Below are positions 34,214-44,072 of a DNA stretch of 64,000 nt, piece after piece. How positions within the stretch are numbered: the stretch's first letter is position 1; the number at the start of each line of letters is the position of its first letter. The stretch lies in assembly GCA_017405595.1 (NCBI GenBank), contig JAFRAC010000024.1, positions 1 to 64,000 on the forward strand. Direction: 5' to 3'. A program made the translations under genes and the position numbers. The DNA comes from Thermoguttaceae bacterium (GTDB lineage Bacteria > Planctomycetota > Planctomycetia > Pirellulales > Thermoguttaceae). The notes beneath the pieces are model-generated. The model saw nothing but the letters and a program-made list of their open reading frames with translations. It had not been told where the DNA came from and did no database searches.

Positions 34214-37200
34214 ATGACACAGTTTTCATCCGGAAAACAAACGCATTTTTTCGCCGCCGCGGTTCTGGCCGCGGTTCTCGTGTTGTCGGCCTGCACCGCC
34301 GGCCGCGCCGACGGCGACTGGCTTGCGGGGAACAACAACGATTATCCGGTCAACACCGTTGAATCGGTCCGCGCCGCGATCGAAGACACGCTCGACCGGT
34401 ACGGCGACGATTACCCCGACGGCGAAGCGTACCTCGACGAGCTCGACGCGCTCGAAGCCGAACCGGAGCACGATGCCGGCTGGGAAGCGCGGTTCGCGGT
34501 GTTCCGCCGCAAAGCGCTTCTGGCGAATCCGCTCCTGGACGACCTCAAAATCCTTGTGGTACGTTCGAAGAGCATCGCCGCGCCGAACGACAACTTCCTG
34601 ACCATCCTGCACGTCTCGCGGGACGGATGGGATAACGAGTTCGCCGTTGTCGATCACCTGCGCAGCGAAAAGCCCGAGATCACCCCGATCTTCCGCCCCG
34701 CGAACCGGCGGCCGATCTGCGAACCGGAACTGAACTGGGACGGCAAACGCGTCCTGTTTTCGAGCATTTCCGAAGATAACGGCAACTGGGCGATCTTCGA
34801 AGTCGGGATCGACGGCAGGAATCTCAAATGCCTTTCGCCGACCGACCAGCCCGACGTGAACTTCTTCGACGCCTGCTACGCGCCCGACGGCACGATTATC
34901 AGCTGCTCGAACGCCGGGCTTCAGGGGCTTCCCTGCATTAACGGAAGCGACCTGATGGCGAACATCTACAAGATCGACCCGGAAACGAAAAAGGTCCGCC
35001 AGCTCACGTTCGAGCAGGATTCGGACTGGCATCCGACCCCGCTCAAGAACGGGCGGATCATGTATCTGCGCTGGGAATACAGCGACATCATGCACTATTA
35101 CAGCCGGATCCTGTTCCACATGAATCCGGACGGCACGAACCAGACCGAGCTGTACGGCAGCGGGTCGTATTTCCCGACCGCGTTCAAGCACGCGCGCGAG
35201 TTCCCCGATTCCTCGCGCATCGTCGGGATCGGCAGCGGCCACCACGGCCGCGGCGATTTCGGGCGCCTTCTGATCATCGACCCGACCGTCGGGCGGAAAT
35301 ATCCGTTCCGCTACCATCCGGAATCGAAGGAGTGGGGCGAGCCCCGTTCGCAGCTGGACGTCCATCCGGAAATCCTTCCTTTTGAAGAGACCGGCTTCTA
35401 TGCCGAAATTCCGCGCCGGGGCGAACATGTGGTCGGCAACGTCGTCGATACACAGTCGACCGGCCTGCGCTACAATTTCATCACGCCCTATCCCCTGGGG
35501 GGCGAGTATGTCCTTGTCACCTGCGAAAAGGCGGAAAACCCGGGCACGTACGGTCTCTATCTGGCCGACACGTTCAGCAACATGACGCTCATCACCGAAA
35601 TCGAAGGGCAGGGGCTCTTCTGGCCGACGCCGATCAAAGAGCAGCCGACCCCGCCGGTCATTCAGGACCGCCGCGCGAAAAACACCGATATGGCGACCAT
35701 GTTCATCACCAACGTGTATAACGGCGAAGGGACCAAGGGCGTGCCGCCGGGGACGATCAAAAAGCTCCTCCTGTTCGCCTACCATTTCTGCTACCTCGAC
35801 AGCGGCGGGCACGAATCGGTCGGCGTCCAGAGCAGCTGGGATATCAAGCAGGTGCTCGGCACCGTTCCGGTCGACGAAGACGGCAGCGCCAACTTCACGG
35901 TGCCCGCCAACACGTCGTTCGGCATCCTGCCCCTCGATGAAGACGGCGCGGCGGTGCAGATCATGCGTTCCTGGACCGTCGGCATGCCGGGCGAAAAGGC
36001 GACCTGCAACGGCTGCCACGAATCGCAGCTTGACATTACCCCCGCCGTGCTCACGAGCGCCTCGCGACGCCCGTCGAGTCCGATCGAAGAGTATTACGGG
36101 CCGCGCCGCTCGATGGCGTTCGAGACGGAGCTCTACTACAACGTCGTTTTGAAATACTGCATCGGCTGCCATGACGGAACGAAGGAAGGGCGTCCTTCGT
36201 TCGCCACGCCGAAAGAGGCGTACGACAACATCCACCCGTTTGTGCACCGGCCCGGCCCCGAAACCGACATGGACGTCTTCCCGGCGTATGAATTCCACGT
36301 TTCGACCAGCGAACTGTGGAAGATGCTCGTCGAAAAGGGACACTACAACGTGAAACTCGACACCGAAGCGAAAAACCGCATCGCTTCCTGGATCGACATG
36401 AACGCGCCGTGGCGCGGCAAATGGGACCGGCCCGATCAGGCCGAGCGCCGCCTCGAACTTTCGCAGCTCTATGCCGGCGTTTCCGAAGACTACGAAACCG
36501 ATTTCGACAAACTCCTCGAAGAGGAGCGCAATAAGCCGAAACCGGAATTCATTCAGCCCGAACCGTACGAAAAGCCGTCTGACACCCTCACCGCCGAAAA
36601 CTGGCCGTTCGACGAGGCGCAGGCCAAACAGCTGCAGCAGCAGGCGGTCGCCGGCGGCGCCGCCGAAAAGAAGATCGAGCTGGAAAACGGTACCGCGATC
36701 GAGTTTGTGCGGATTCCCGCCGGCACGTTCGTGATGGGGTCGCTCGACGGCTATCCCGACGAGAACCCGCGAAGCGTCGTCACCATCGAAAAGCCGTTCT
36801 GGATGTCGAAAACCGAAATCACGAACGAGCAGTTCGCCGCGTTCAATCCCGATCATGACACACGTTATCTGGACGAGCACGGCAAAGACCACATCGTGCC
36901 GGGCTACATCGCCAACCATCCGAAACAGCCGGTCGCCCGCGTGAGCTGGCTCGAAGCGCTCGAGTTCGTCACCTGGCTGAGCGAAACGTACAGCTGCAAT
37001 GCCGCGCTTCCGACCGAAGCGCAGTGGGAATGGGCGGCGCGCGCCGGCAGCGGCGAAAAGTTCTTCTTCGGCCCTTTCGAAGCCGACTTCTCGCCGTTCG
37101 CCAACCTGGCCGACAGCGACCGCCGTTTCCTCTACGCCCAGTGGGAATCCCCCGCGACGATCCACGTGCGGAATCCCTACCCCGAAGAGAGCGTCTTCCC

Positions 37201-37504
37201 GCTGCGCGACGACCGCTTCAAGGACAACTGGTTCGTGGTCGATTACGTGGCGCAGACCAAGCCGAACGCGTGGGGCCTGTACGACATGATCGGAAACGTT
37301 TCGGAATGGACACGGAGCGACTACAAGGCGTATCCCTACGCCGACAGCGACGGCCGGAACGCCTACGACACGGCAACGAAGAAGACCGCGCGCGGCGGCT
37401 CCTGGGCCGACCGGCCGAAAGTGACCGGCAGCGCAACCCGTTACGGCTACCAGCCGTGGCAGAAGGTCTACAACGTCGGAATCCGCGTGATTCTCGAAGA
37501 GTAG
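34214..37504 (+). CDS. Lipoprotein fusion: TolB-like propeller, HZS-alpha-like domain with two CxxCH motifs, FGE/SUMF1 domain
   Basis: The protein has 1096 residues with the lipobox VLSAC (Cys27). Residues of about 90-480 carry beta-propeller/PD40-like strands (WDGKRVLFSS; GRIMYLRWEYSD). About 500-660 resembles the middle region of the hydrazine synthase alpha subunit (DIKQVLGTVPVDEDGSANF) and contains two heme c motifs, C598-NGCH and C649-IGCH. From about 825 to the end is a formylglycine-generating-enzyme-like domain (IPAGTFVMGS; LPTEAQWEWAARAGSG; YDMIGNVSEW; ARGGSW). True hydrazine synthesis is not implied; related planctomycete proteins lack the partner subunits. It may be a surface electron-transfer or sugar-modifying protein. 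Function unknown. Confidence 0.8.
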   Translation: MTQFSSGKQTHFFAAAVLAAVLVLSACTAGRADGDWLAGNNNDYPVNTVESVRAAIEDTLDRYGDDYPDGEAYLDELDALEAEPEHDAGWEARFAVFRRKALLANPLLDDLKILVVRSKSIAAPNDNFLTILHVSRDGWDNEFAVVDHLRSEKPEITPIFRPANRRPICEPELNWDGKRVLFSSISEDNGNWAIFEVGIDGRNLKCLSPTDQPDVNFFDACYAPDGTIISCSNAGLQGLPCINGSDLMANIYKIDPETKKVRQLTFEQDSDWHPTPLKNGRIMYLRWEYSDIMHYYSRILFHMNPDGTNQTELYGSGSYFPTAFKHAREFPDSSRIVGIGSGHHGRGDFGRLLIIDPTVGRKYPFRYHPESKEWGEPRSQLDVHPEILPFEETGFYAEIPRRGEHVVGNVVDTQSTGLRYNFITPYPLGGEYVLVTCEKAENPGTYGLYLADTFSNMTLITEIEGQGLFWPTPIKEQPTPPVIQDRRAKNTDMATMFITNVYNGEGTKGVPPGTIKKLLLFAYHFCYLDSGGHESVGVQSSWDIKQVLGTVPVDEDGSANFTVPANTSFGILPLDEDGAAVQIMRSWTVGMPGEKATCNGCHESQLDITPAVLTSASRRPSSPIEEYYGPRRSMAFETELYYNVVLKYCIGCHDGTKEGRPSFATPKEAYDNIHPFVHRPGPETDMDVFPAYEFHVSTSELWKMLVEKGHYNVKLDTEAKNRIASWIDMNAPWRGKWDRPDQAERRLELSQLYAGVSEDYETDFDKLLEEERNKPKPEFIQPEPYEKPSDTLTAENWPFDEAQAKQLQQQAVAGGAAEKKIELENGTAIEFVRIPAGTFVMGSLDGYPDENPRSVVTIEKPFWMSKTEITNEQFAAFNPDHDTRYLDEHGKDHIVPGYIANHPKQPVARVSWLEALEFVTWLSETYSCNAALPTEAQWEWAARAGSGEKFFFGPFEADFSPFANLADSDRRFLYAQWESPATIHVRNPYPEESVFPLRDDRFKDNWFVVDYVAQTKPNAWGLYDMIGNVSEWTRSDYKAYPYADSDGRNAYDTATKKTARGGSWADRPKVTGSATRYGYQPWQKVYNVGIRVILEE

Positions 37505-37516
37505 CACGCAAGTCTC

Positions 37517-37550
37517 AAAAAGAGGGGGGAGTTTCCCCCCCTCTCTTTTT
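37517..37550 (+). terminator. Intrinsic terminator after the fusion lipoprotein
   Basis: AAAAAGAGGGGGGA and its complementary run pair around a short GTT loop, followed by a T-run. The A-rich left flank makes it usable in both directions. Confidence 0.8.
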
Positions 37551-37586
37551 CCTTTTTCTTCCTCCTGTTTTCCAAAGGAAATCGTC

Positions 37587-40010
37587 ATGAACCCGGTAAA
37601 GAAACTTCTTTTAACGCTTTTAACCATACTTCTTCTCGCACTCGGCGGAAACGGGTGTGTCCGAGGATTCGGAAAGCCTGTCCGGATGAAGGCGGACCTG
37701 GTCGTCACCACCCTCGACGATGCCGTTGACGAAACCGACGGGCTCCTCTCGCTGAGGGAAGCGATCGCCCAAGCCGCGAAAGGGGATCGCATCGGATTCG
37801 ACGATTCCCTGGCAAAGGGAGACCGGACCATACGGCTCAAAGAGGGAGAGCTGGAAATCGGCAAACCGCTCACAATCGACGCCGAATCGGTCGGCGGAAT
37901 CACGATCGATGCGGGGGGGAAGAGTATGGTCTTCCTCATCGCCGAACTCCCGTTCAATTTTCAGACCATCGCGAGGGGGCGCGACGAGCTCGTTGTGGAG
38001 CTGAACGGCTTAACCGTTACCGGCGGAACCGGCCAGGGCACCGAAAGGGAGAATCCGGGCGGCGGCGGAATTTTCAACGCCGGAAAGCTGACGGTCAGGA
38101 ACTCGGTCATCAAGGGAAACTCGGGCGGGATCGTCAATTGTTACGCCAACCTGACACTCATCAATACAGTCGTTTCCGGAAATACATCCAAGTTCGGCGG
38201 CGGTGTGCTCAATGGCGACGGCAATTTGACGGTCATCAACTCGACCATTGCCGGAAACCGCGCAGAGATCAGCGGCGGGGGAATCGACAATTCAAAGACC
38301 TTAACCCTCATCAACTCGATTGTCGCATGCAACTCCGCGAAATTCGACAACGACATCCACTCGATTCATCCGTTCACGAACGAGAACAATATCATCGGTA
38401 TCGACCCCGGCTTTGCGGTCCCCCCCGTCTTTGAAGAGGATAAACTCACCAACGCCGATACACTGGACCTTACGCTTGCCCCCAGAAGCGCCGCGATTGA
38501 CCGCGGAACCAATGATGCGGTCAAAACGGAAACCGACTGCGCGGGAACCCCCCGTATTTATGCCGCGCTGAAAGAGCCGGCAACAGTCGATATCGGCGCG
38601 TATGAATACCAGAAACGCATTGAGCAGGGCGCCAAAGAAACCCCCTCAACAATCGTCACCACCAACGCCGACATCATCGACGAGACCGACGGGATGATCT
38701 CCCTGCGGGAAGCGGTCCTCTACGCGCAGGAAGGAGAAACCGTCACCTTCGACGCCGCGCTTTCCGGACAGACAATCGCGCTGGCGGGTTCTCCGGTCAT
38801 GATCGACAAGAGCCTGACCATCGACGCGTCCGGCACCGAGGGGATCACGCTTGACGGTCAGGGCCAATGCCAAGTCCTTCACATTGAGGGGAAGACGGAA
38901 AATATTGAAACAAAACTGATCGGTTTCGCGGTGAAAAACGGAAAGGCCAGCCAAGGGGGGGGGATCTTCAACACCGGAAAGCTTTCCGCGTCAAAGATGA
39001 CGATTGAGGGGAACTCGGCCCGTAATGGAGGCGGCATATACAGTACCGGAGAGCTGGAGCTCGACAGCTCGGCCGTCACCGGAAACTCCGCAACGGGCAC
39101 CACCGGAGGCATTCTGATCCATATCGACTACGACATTAAACAAGAGCAGGAAGATGCCCGCCGAAACGGCGGTTTTCCTCAAAGAAAAGAGCGAATTTCA
39201 ACCATTAGAAATACAACGATTTCAAACAATACCTCCGAATCATTCGGCGGCGGGCTTTCGACAGACGGAGCCGGCATCCTTCGGATCGAGAAATCGGTCA
39301 TTGCCGACAATTCCATCACCGGCGAGCACGGCGGCGGAGGAGGCATTGCGGCCTTCGGGAACATCAAAGTCTTCGATTCCGTCATTTCGGGAAATTCCGC
39401 ACCCGGAGGCCAGTTCAACGGCGGGGGCGGAATTCAGAATGTCAGCAACATGGAGCTTACAAACACAAAAGTCATCAACAATATCGGGAACAACGGCGGC
39501 GGGATCGATAATGTCGACCACCTCATTCTCACCAACACAATCATCGCCGGAAACAAAGCGTATAATTCCGGCGGCGGAATCGCGAACCATCTCAATTGGG
39601 TAAAGGCGTTCAATTCCGATATTACGGGAAACACTGCAGATCTTTCCGGCGGCGGCATCTCCACCGGAAAAGGACAAATCGAACTGACCAACTCGATTGT
39701 GGCGCTCAACGTTTCCGAAACCGACAACGACATTCACGAAGAGCCGGGCGGAAGTGTTTCGATAACCAACTGTCTTGTGGGTACAGATCCCGGTTTTACG
39801 GACGGCCCCGTCCTGGAAGGGGATAAACCCGTTCTCCCGCCGGAACCCGGCTTCTCGCTCAAAGAGGGCAGTCCCGCCATCGACGCCGGAACAAGCGACT
39901 CGGTCAGTACCCGCACCGACTTTGCCGGGAATCCGCGCATCGCCGGCGATGCGGTTGACATTGGCGCGTATGAATTCCCAAGCTCACAAGCAGCCGGCGA
40001 ACAGCCCTGA
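37587..40010 (+). CDS. Beta-helix lipoprotein with two CSLREA-like domains
   Basis: The protein has 807 residues with a signal peptide and a weak lipobox (GGNGC, Cys24). Two CSLREA-like segments occur, at about residue 35 (VVTTLDD, LLSLREAIAQAAKGD) and about 355 (DGMISLREAVLYAQEGE). Each leads into right-handed beta-helix repeats rich in GGGIFN, ISGNS and LTNT steps, and each ends in a similar SxAIDxGT...DIGAYE block. So the protein is an internal duplication of one CSLREA plus helix unit. It is presumably a surface adhesin or structural lipoprotein, and is a paralogue of the truncated gene at the left edge. It may lack a specific enzymatic site. Confidence 0.78.
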   Translation: MNPVKKLLLTLLTILLLALGGNGCVRGFGKPVRMKADLVVTTLDDAVDETDGLLSLREAIAQAAKGDRIGFDDSLAKGDRTIRLKEGELEIGKPLTIDAESVGGITIDAGGKSMVFLIAELPFNFQTIARGRDELVVELNGLTVTGGTGQGTERENPGGGGIFNAGKLTVRNSVIKGNSGGIVNCYANLTLINTVVSGNTSKFGGGVLNGDGNLTVINSTIAGNRAEISGGGIDNSKTLTLINSIVACNSAKFDNDIHSIHPFTNENNIIGIDPGFAVPPVFEEDKLTNADTLDLTLAPRSAAIDRGTNDAVKTETDCAGTPRIYAALKEPATVDIGAYEYQKRIEQGAKETPSTIVTTNADIIDETDGMISLREAVLYAQEGETVTFDAALSGQTIALAGSPVMIDKSLTIDASGTEGITLDGQGQCQVLHIEGKTENIETKLIGFAVKNGKASQGGGIFNTGKLSASKMTIEGNSARNGGGIYSTGELELDSSAVTGNSATGTTGGILIHIDYDIKQEQEDARRNGGFPQRKERISTIRNTTISNNTSESFGGGLSTDGAGILRIEKSVIADNSITGEHGGGGGIAAFGNIKVFDSVISGNSAPGGQFNGGGGIQNVSNMELTNTKVINNIGNNGGGIDNVDHLILTNTIIAGNKAYNSGGGIANHLNWVKAFNSDITGNTADLSGGGISTGKGQIELTNSIVALNVSETDNDIHEEPGGSVSITNCLVGTDPGFTDGPVLEGDKPVLPPEPGFSLKEGSPAIDAGTSDSVSTRTDFAGNPRIAGDAVDIGAYEFPSSQAAGEQP

Positions 40011-40051
40011 CATTTCGCCGAAAAACTGAACAGGAGGTTACGTTTCTCACC

Positions 40052-41692
40052 ATGCAGCGCAGCGCCGGTATTCTTCTTCCCCTCTTTTCCCTGCCCGGCA
40101 CACCGTGGACCGGGTCGCTCGGGCGCGGCGCGCGGGCGTTCGCCGATTTTCTGGTTTCGGCGGGATGCCGCTGGTGGCAGATGCTCCCGATCGGCCCGAT
40201 CGATATGTGTAACTCTCCCTACTCGAGTGCTTCGGCGTTCGCGGGCGAGACCCTCTACCTCGATATTGATGAGCTCATCGAAGAGGGGCTGCTCGACCCC
40301 GCCGACCGGCCGGCGTTGAGCGGGGAATCCCCTTCCCTTTCATCCGTACGCAGCGCCGACTACCCCAAAGCGCGCCGGCTCCGTACCGAGCTCTGGCGCA
40401 AAGCGTTCAGCCGTTACCGCGCCGGGAACGGCGGGGCACGGTACCGCGCGCGGGAAGAGGCGTTTTTCGCCGAAAACCGGTTCTGGCTCGACGATTACGC
40501 GCTTTTCCGCGTCCTGAGCGGCCGTTTCGGCACGAACAGCTGGCCGACGTGGCCGGAAGAGTTCCGATCCCGCCGGAGCGAGGCGCTGGAATGTGCGGCC
40601 CGCGAAGAGGCCGACCAGATCGCCTACCACCGGTTCACCCAGCTGATTTTCGATACACAGTGGACTTCGCTCAAAGAATACTGCAACACAAGAGGGGTCG
40701 CGCTCCTCGGCGACGTGCCGATCTACGTCGGCGGGGCGAGCGCCGACACCTGGGCGAACCGGGACCTCTTTCTGCTCGATGCCGGCGGGCAGCCGGTCCG
40801 GATTTCGGGTGCCCCCGCCGACGCCTTCAATCCGGACGGGCAGCGCTGGGATTCCCCCCTCTACAATTGGGACCGGCTCCGCGAGACCGGTTACGGCTGG
40901 TGGCTACACCGGCTCGGAAAGACGCTCAGCCGTTTTGATGCGGTCCGGCTCGACCACTTTATCGGGTTCTACAATTACTACAGTTTTCCGGTCGAAAAGC
41001 GGGATCGTTCCCTGCCGCTCCGGCCCGACGAACCGACCGGCGGCCTTACCCCTTCCACGAAGATCGACACCGACGGCGGGTTTTGGACCGCCGGACCGCG
41101 GGAAGATTTTCTCGACACCGTTTTCGCGCGGTTTCCGAAAGAGGCGTTCATCGCCGAAGATCTGGGCGTCATGACACCCGGCGTACACGCACTGCGCGAC
41201 CATTACGCCCTTCCCGGAATGCGCGTTCTCGTCTTCTCGTACGAAAACCGCAGCCCGGACGACCCCGACCCGATGGGGCTCGCTCCGGCCGTCTCGGTCG
41301 CGTGCAGCGGCACCCACGACACACAAACCGTGCGCGGCTGGCTCGAAGAGATCCGCCGCCCCGACACCCCGATTCCGGTCAGCTATCAGGATGTCTCCCG
41401 GCTCTTCAGCCGTTTCCTGACAAGCGGCGGGGGACCGCAGGCGGCTCCGGCGCCGGAAGAGACGCCGGACCCCGGCCGGCTCACGCTCGGCGCGGTGCGG
41501 GACGTACTCGCGTCCCCCGCCGAGACGGCGCTGGTGCCGATCCAGGATTTTCTCGGACTCGGCGATGAGGCCCGGATCAACTTCCCCGGCAAAAGCGAAA
41601 ACAACTGGCTCTGGCGCTTGGGCGAAACCGACCTGACCCCCGAGCTCGCCGGGTCGATCCGGCGGGAACTTGCGGCAGCGCGGCGCGATTAA
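40052..41692 (+). CDS. malQ: 4-alpha-glucanotransferase (amylomaltase, GH77)
   Basis: MalQ (546 residues) transfers alpha-1,4-glucan segments between maltodextrins and releases glucose. The N-terminus (RSAGILLPLFSLPG) and the WWQMLPIGP segment are typical. Catalytic residues fit GH77: nucleophile D301 in VRLDHF, acid/base E369 in IAEDLG, and transition-state stabiliser D423 in SGTHDTQT. The GxFW...GP loop is also conserved. It is the only central carbohydrate enzyme here. Fragments of its 3' end recur as relics at 43586 and 43948, so this locus was duplicated and partly lost. Confidence 0.93.
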   Translation: MQRSAGILLPLFSLPGTPWTGSLGRGARAFADFLVSAGCRWWQMLPIGPIDMCNSPYSSASAFAGETLYLDIDELIEEGLLDPADRPALSGESPSLSSVRSADYPKARRLRTELWRKAFSRYRAGNGGARYRAREEAFFAENRFWLDDYALFRVLSGRFGTNSWPTWPEEFRSRRSEALECAAREEADQIAYHRFTQLIFDTQWTSLKEYCNTRGVALLGDVPIYVGGASADTWANRDLFLLDAGGQPVRISGAPADAFNPDGQRWDSPLYNWDRLRETGYGWWLHRLGKTLSRFDAVRLDHFIGFYNYYSFPVEKRDRSLPLRPDEPTGGLTPSTKIDTDGGFWTAGPREDFLDTVFARFPKEAFIAEDLGVMTPGVHALRDHYALPGMRVLVFSYENRSPDDPDPMGLAPAVSVACSGTHDTQTVRGWLEEIRRPDTPIPVSYQDVSRLFSRFLTSGGGPQAAPAPEETPDPGRLTLGAVRDVLASPAETALVPIQDFLGLGDEARINFPGKSENNWLWRLGETDLTPELAGSIRRELAAARRD

Positions 41693-41939
41693 ACGCCCCC
41701 GGCCGTTACGGCGGCAAAGAGTCCTTGCCGCAAGGCGGGAGACCGTTCCGCGCGCCCCGGAACGATGGAGCGGTCCCTGAAAAGTTTTCCGAAAATAATC
41801 CGATCGGCGGGTTTCCTCCCGCTGAAATTTATGGGATAATATGATACACGGTACGGAAATACCGTTCGCGCGCCGAGATAACGGTCCGGATCAAACTTAA
41901 ACGGCCGAAGAAAGCCTTTATTCCCCGGGAGTGCAAACC

Positions 41940-43007
41940 ATGAAACCCCGCGCTCTTTTTATCTCATTTCTCTGTCTGCTCCCCGTTTTCATTTTGCCGA
42001 AAGCGGTCTTTCCCGGCGATTCCGAAAAAGACGCGCCCCCGCCAAGTCTTGCCGGCGCCGAAAAAGGGAATATCACCCTCGAAGAACTGATCCGGAAAAC
42101 CGAAGCGGCCTATGCCGAAACGCTGAACGGGCTCGAACCGCAGGAGCTGGGAATTACCGTCGAAGCACGGGGACCGGGGGAGAAACATCCGCCCGGTTCC
42201 TCGACGATAATTTACGACAGGGGCCGCTGTGTTGCGGAACGTTTTTCTCCCCCGGAGGAGGAACAGGAAAAGAAAAACGGGGACCAGGTTACCGGACTTA
42301 ACGACCGCTATCTCTTTGTGATCGACGGAAACCGTCTTGCCGGGGAATGGAATCTTGTCAGAGCGGGTTTTCTCGACAAGAAGACGGACCCCGCCGAATG
42401 GCTTGCCGACCGCGACCGGGTCCAGAACAGCTCTTACGGGCGTTTCCCCCACCTTTTTCTCCCGTTCCGGCTCGTGGGTGACTGCTGCCTCCTCGATGTT
42501 CTTCGAACCCCGGAACTGGAGATTGAGTCGCTTGAAGCCGAGGAGGATAACGGGGTCCGCCTCTCGTATAAAATCCGTTCCGGCGCCGAGCCGGTCCGCC
42601 GGCTTTATCCGATTGAGGGCGGAACCATCCGCCTTACCGCCGATTTCCTCGTAAAGGAATCGTCGGTACGCCTTGCTCTCCCTGATTACGAACCTCTGAC
42701 GATTGTTAACGAGTATGCCGAACCCCGCGAAGCCGGGCTCTTCCCGCTTGTCCGGCATACGGAAACTTCCGGCGGCGGCGATACGGCTTCTACACACGTA
42801 ACCGAAGTCAGCGCGTCGAGACTGAAACCGGTTCCCAGGAAGCGGTTTACCCTCTCCTACTACGGACTGCCGGAAATCGAACGCGCGTCGCGTCCCGCCG
42901 GCGGGATTCGGATTGTTATCGCGGGTTTGGGATTCCTCCTGACCGTTACGGCGCTCTGCCTCATTTACCGGAAACGGCGGCACGCTTCCGAAAGGGAAAA
43001 CAAATGA
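41940..43007 (+). CDS. Family A membrane-anchored exported protein (copy 3)
   Basis: The protein has 355 residues starting at ATG 41940 (GGGAG upstream; the GTG at 41931 is less well placed). It has a signal peptide (MKPRALFISFLCLLPVFIL) and a beta-rich domain. The terminal motif FTLSYYGLPEIE has Ile in place of the second Pro, followed by a membrane helix and a basic tail (IYRKRRHASE). The stop overlaps the DUF1573 gene by ATGA, so the two are translationally coupled. This pairing links family A to DUF1573. Confidence 0.75.
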   Translation: MKPRALFISFLCLLPVFILPKAVFPGDSEKDAPPPSLAGAEKGNITLEELIRKTEAAYAETLNGLEPQELGITVEARGPGEKHPPGSSTIIYDRGRCVAERFSPPEEEQEKKNGDQVTGLNDRYLFVIDGNRLAGEWNLVRAGFLDKKTDPAEWLADRDRVQNSSYGRFPHLFLPFRLVGDCCLLDVLRTPELEIESLEAEEDNGVRLSYKIRSGAEPVRRLYPIEGGTIRLTADFLVKESSVRLALPDYEPLTIVNEYAEPREAGLFPLVRHTETSGGGDTASTHVTEVSASRLKPVPRKRFTLSYYGLPEIERASRPAGGIRIVIAGLGFLLTVTALCLIYRKRRHASERENK

Positions 43008-43534
43008 AAAAGATAGCGGCCTTCGCGGGACTTGCCCTTTTCGCGGTTCTTGCCGCGGCGGGGTTTCTTCTGACCGAAAGAGGACGGACGGCGCTCGAAC
43101 GGCTCTATTACGGCAGACCCTTTGTAATCTATCCGGACCGGATTGATCTGGGCGATTGCGAAGCGGGCGCAGAGATGACGGCGACATTTTACCTGAAAAA
43201 CCTTTCCGGCCGCGAAATCTCGATTATCGCGGAAAAATCGACCTGCCCGTGTCTCTTTTCCGTGAATCTGCCCCTGACCGCCGAACCGGGCAAAACGGCG
43301 GAACTGAAAGTCTGCGCGCGGCTTTCGAAATACGCCCCCGATTACGATCACGCCCTTTTGCTGACGGTCGCCGAACGCGGGGAGGCGCTGGCGATCTGTC
43401 CGGTCCGTGTTACGGCGTCCGTTCCCGAACCGCTTGAACCGACACAGGAGGAAATCGACGCCATCACGGAGAATCTCAAAAAACCGTCCCCGAAGGGGGA
43501 CGGCGGTCCGGCCGCGGATTCTTCCGGACCATAA
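43004..43534 (+). CDS. DUF1573-containing protein (copy 2)
   Basis: The protein has 176 residues with an N-terminal membrane anchor (IAAFAGLALFAVLAAAGFL) and a DUF1573-like beta-sandwich (DRIDLGDCEAGAEMTATFYL, then KSTCPCLFSV with two Cys). A short charged, Pro-rich tail follows. It is translationally coupled to the upstream family A gene (ATGA). The first DUF1573 gene (12907) lies next to family B, so both families travel with this domain. It is presumably exported or periplasmic; the ligand is unknown. Confidence 0.75.
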   Translation: MKKIAAFAGLALFAVLAAAGFLLTERGRTALERLYYGRPFVIYPDRIDLGDCEAGAEMTATFYLKNLSGREISIIAEKSTCPCLFSVNLPLTAEPGKTAELKVCARLSKYAPDYDHALLLTVAERGEALAICPVRVTASVPEPLEPTQEEIDAITENLKKPSPKGDGGPAADSSGP

Positions 43535-43585
43535 ACGGATCGGCGGCGCACGAATGCGGATTTCACGCCGTTTTCGACGCGCCGC

Positions 43586-43627
43586 GCCGATCCGGAATTT
43601 TCTCGGACTCGGCGATGCCGCCGGGAT
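43586..43627 (+). pseudogene. malQ 3' fragment, relic 1
   Basis: The 42 bases around GATTTTCTCGGACTCGGCGA-like sequence match malQ 41536-41577 at about 37 of 42 positions. No open frame with malQ remains on either side. Confidence 0.7.
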
Positions 43628-43629
43628 CC

Positions 43630-43767
43630 TTAAAGGTCTGCCGGGGGTGACGGCGGAGGAGATTCCGGAGAACTGACGCTGTACACTGTCTGCGCCGCCT
43701 GGGACTCGCTCGGACACGCCAGTTTGAAACAGGACGTGATCAGCACAAACGGGAGGAGCAGGAGCAT
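43630..43767 (-). CDS. Possible small lipoprotein (45 residues)
   Basis: From an ATG at 43767 the frame reads MLLLLPFVLITSC, a short hydrophobic run with an acceptable lipobox (ITSC), then a Cys-containing Ser/Pro-rich tail. An upstream in-frame start at 43929 is also possible. There is no clear ribosome-binding site and no recognised family, so it may be chance. Confidence 0.25.
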   Translation of the reverse strand: MLLLLPFVLITSCFKLACPSESQAAQTVYSVSSPESPPPSPPADL

Positions 43768-43947
43768 AATGCAACCCCACCCCTTTAAGCTCTCTTCGGA
43801 AAGCTGGGGGCCTTTGGGGGTGTAGTCGTGAGAGTGGTCTTGGGGTATTTTATTCTCCAATAACGCGGGACCGTACCTGTCCGACGGCGGTGAAAACAGT
43901 CCATGGCCATTATCGCCGCATGGAATCAAAAATCAATAAGGTCGGCG

Positions 43948-44072
43948 ATCAGGATGTTTCCCGGCTCTTCAGTCGTTTCTTGACAAGCGAAAAAAAATCA
44001 CGTACACTCTCGGTGCCGAAAGCCCCGGCGGACCCCGAACCTCGCCGGGTCGATCCGCCGGGAACTCGAGAA
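43948..44072 (+). pseudogene. malQ 3' fragment, relic 2 (with internal deletion)
   Basis: Bases 43948-43989 match malQ 41385-41426 at 39 of 42 positions, in frame (QDVSRLFSRFLTS). Bases from about 44034 match malQ around 41635-41670 (LAGSIRREL region). The roughly 200 bases between are deleted. The relic leads directly into the ribosome-binding site of the family A gene at 44115. Confidence 0.75.

Noticed and set aside
34214..37504. True hydrazine synthase
   Set aside because: Only an alpha-like region is present, fused to an FGE domain; the beta and gamma subunits and other anammox genes are absent.
34226..37957. 1243-codon open frame on the minus strand opposite the fusion lipoprotein
   Set aside because: It is the antisense of a gene with clear domains, has low-complexity Arg/Val/Gly-rich composition and no ribosome-binding site. 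Long antisense frames are common in GC-rich coding DNA.
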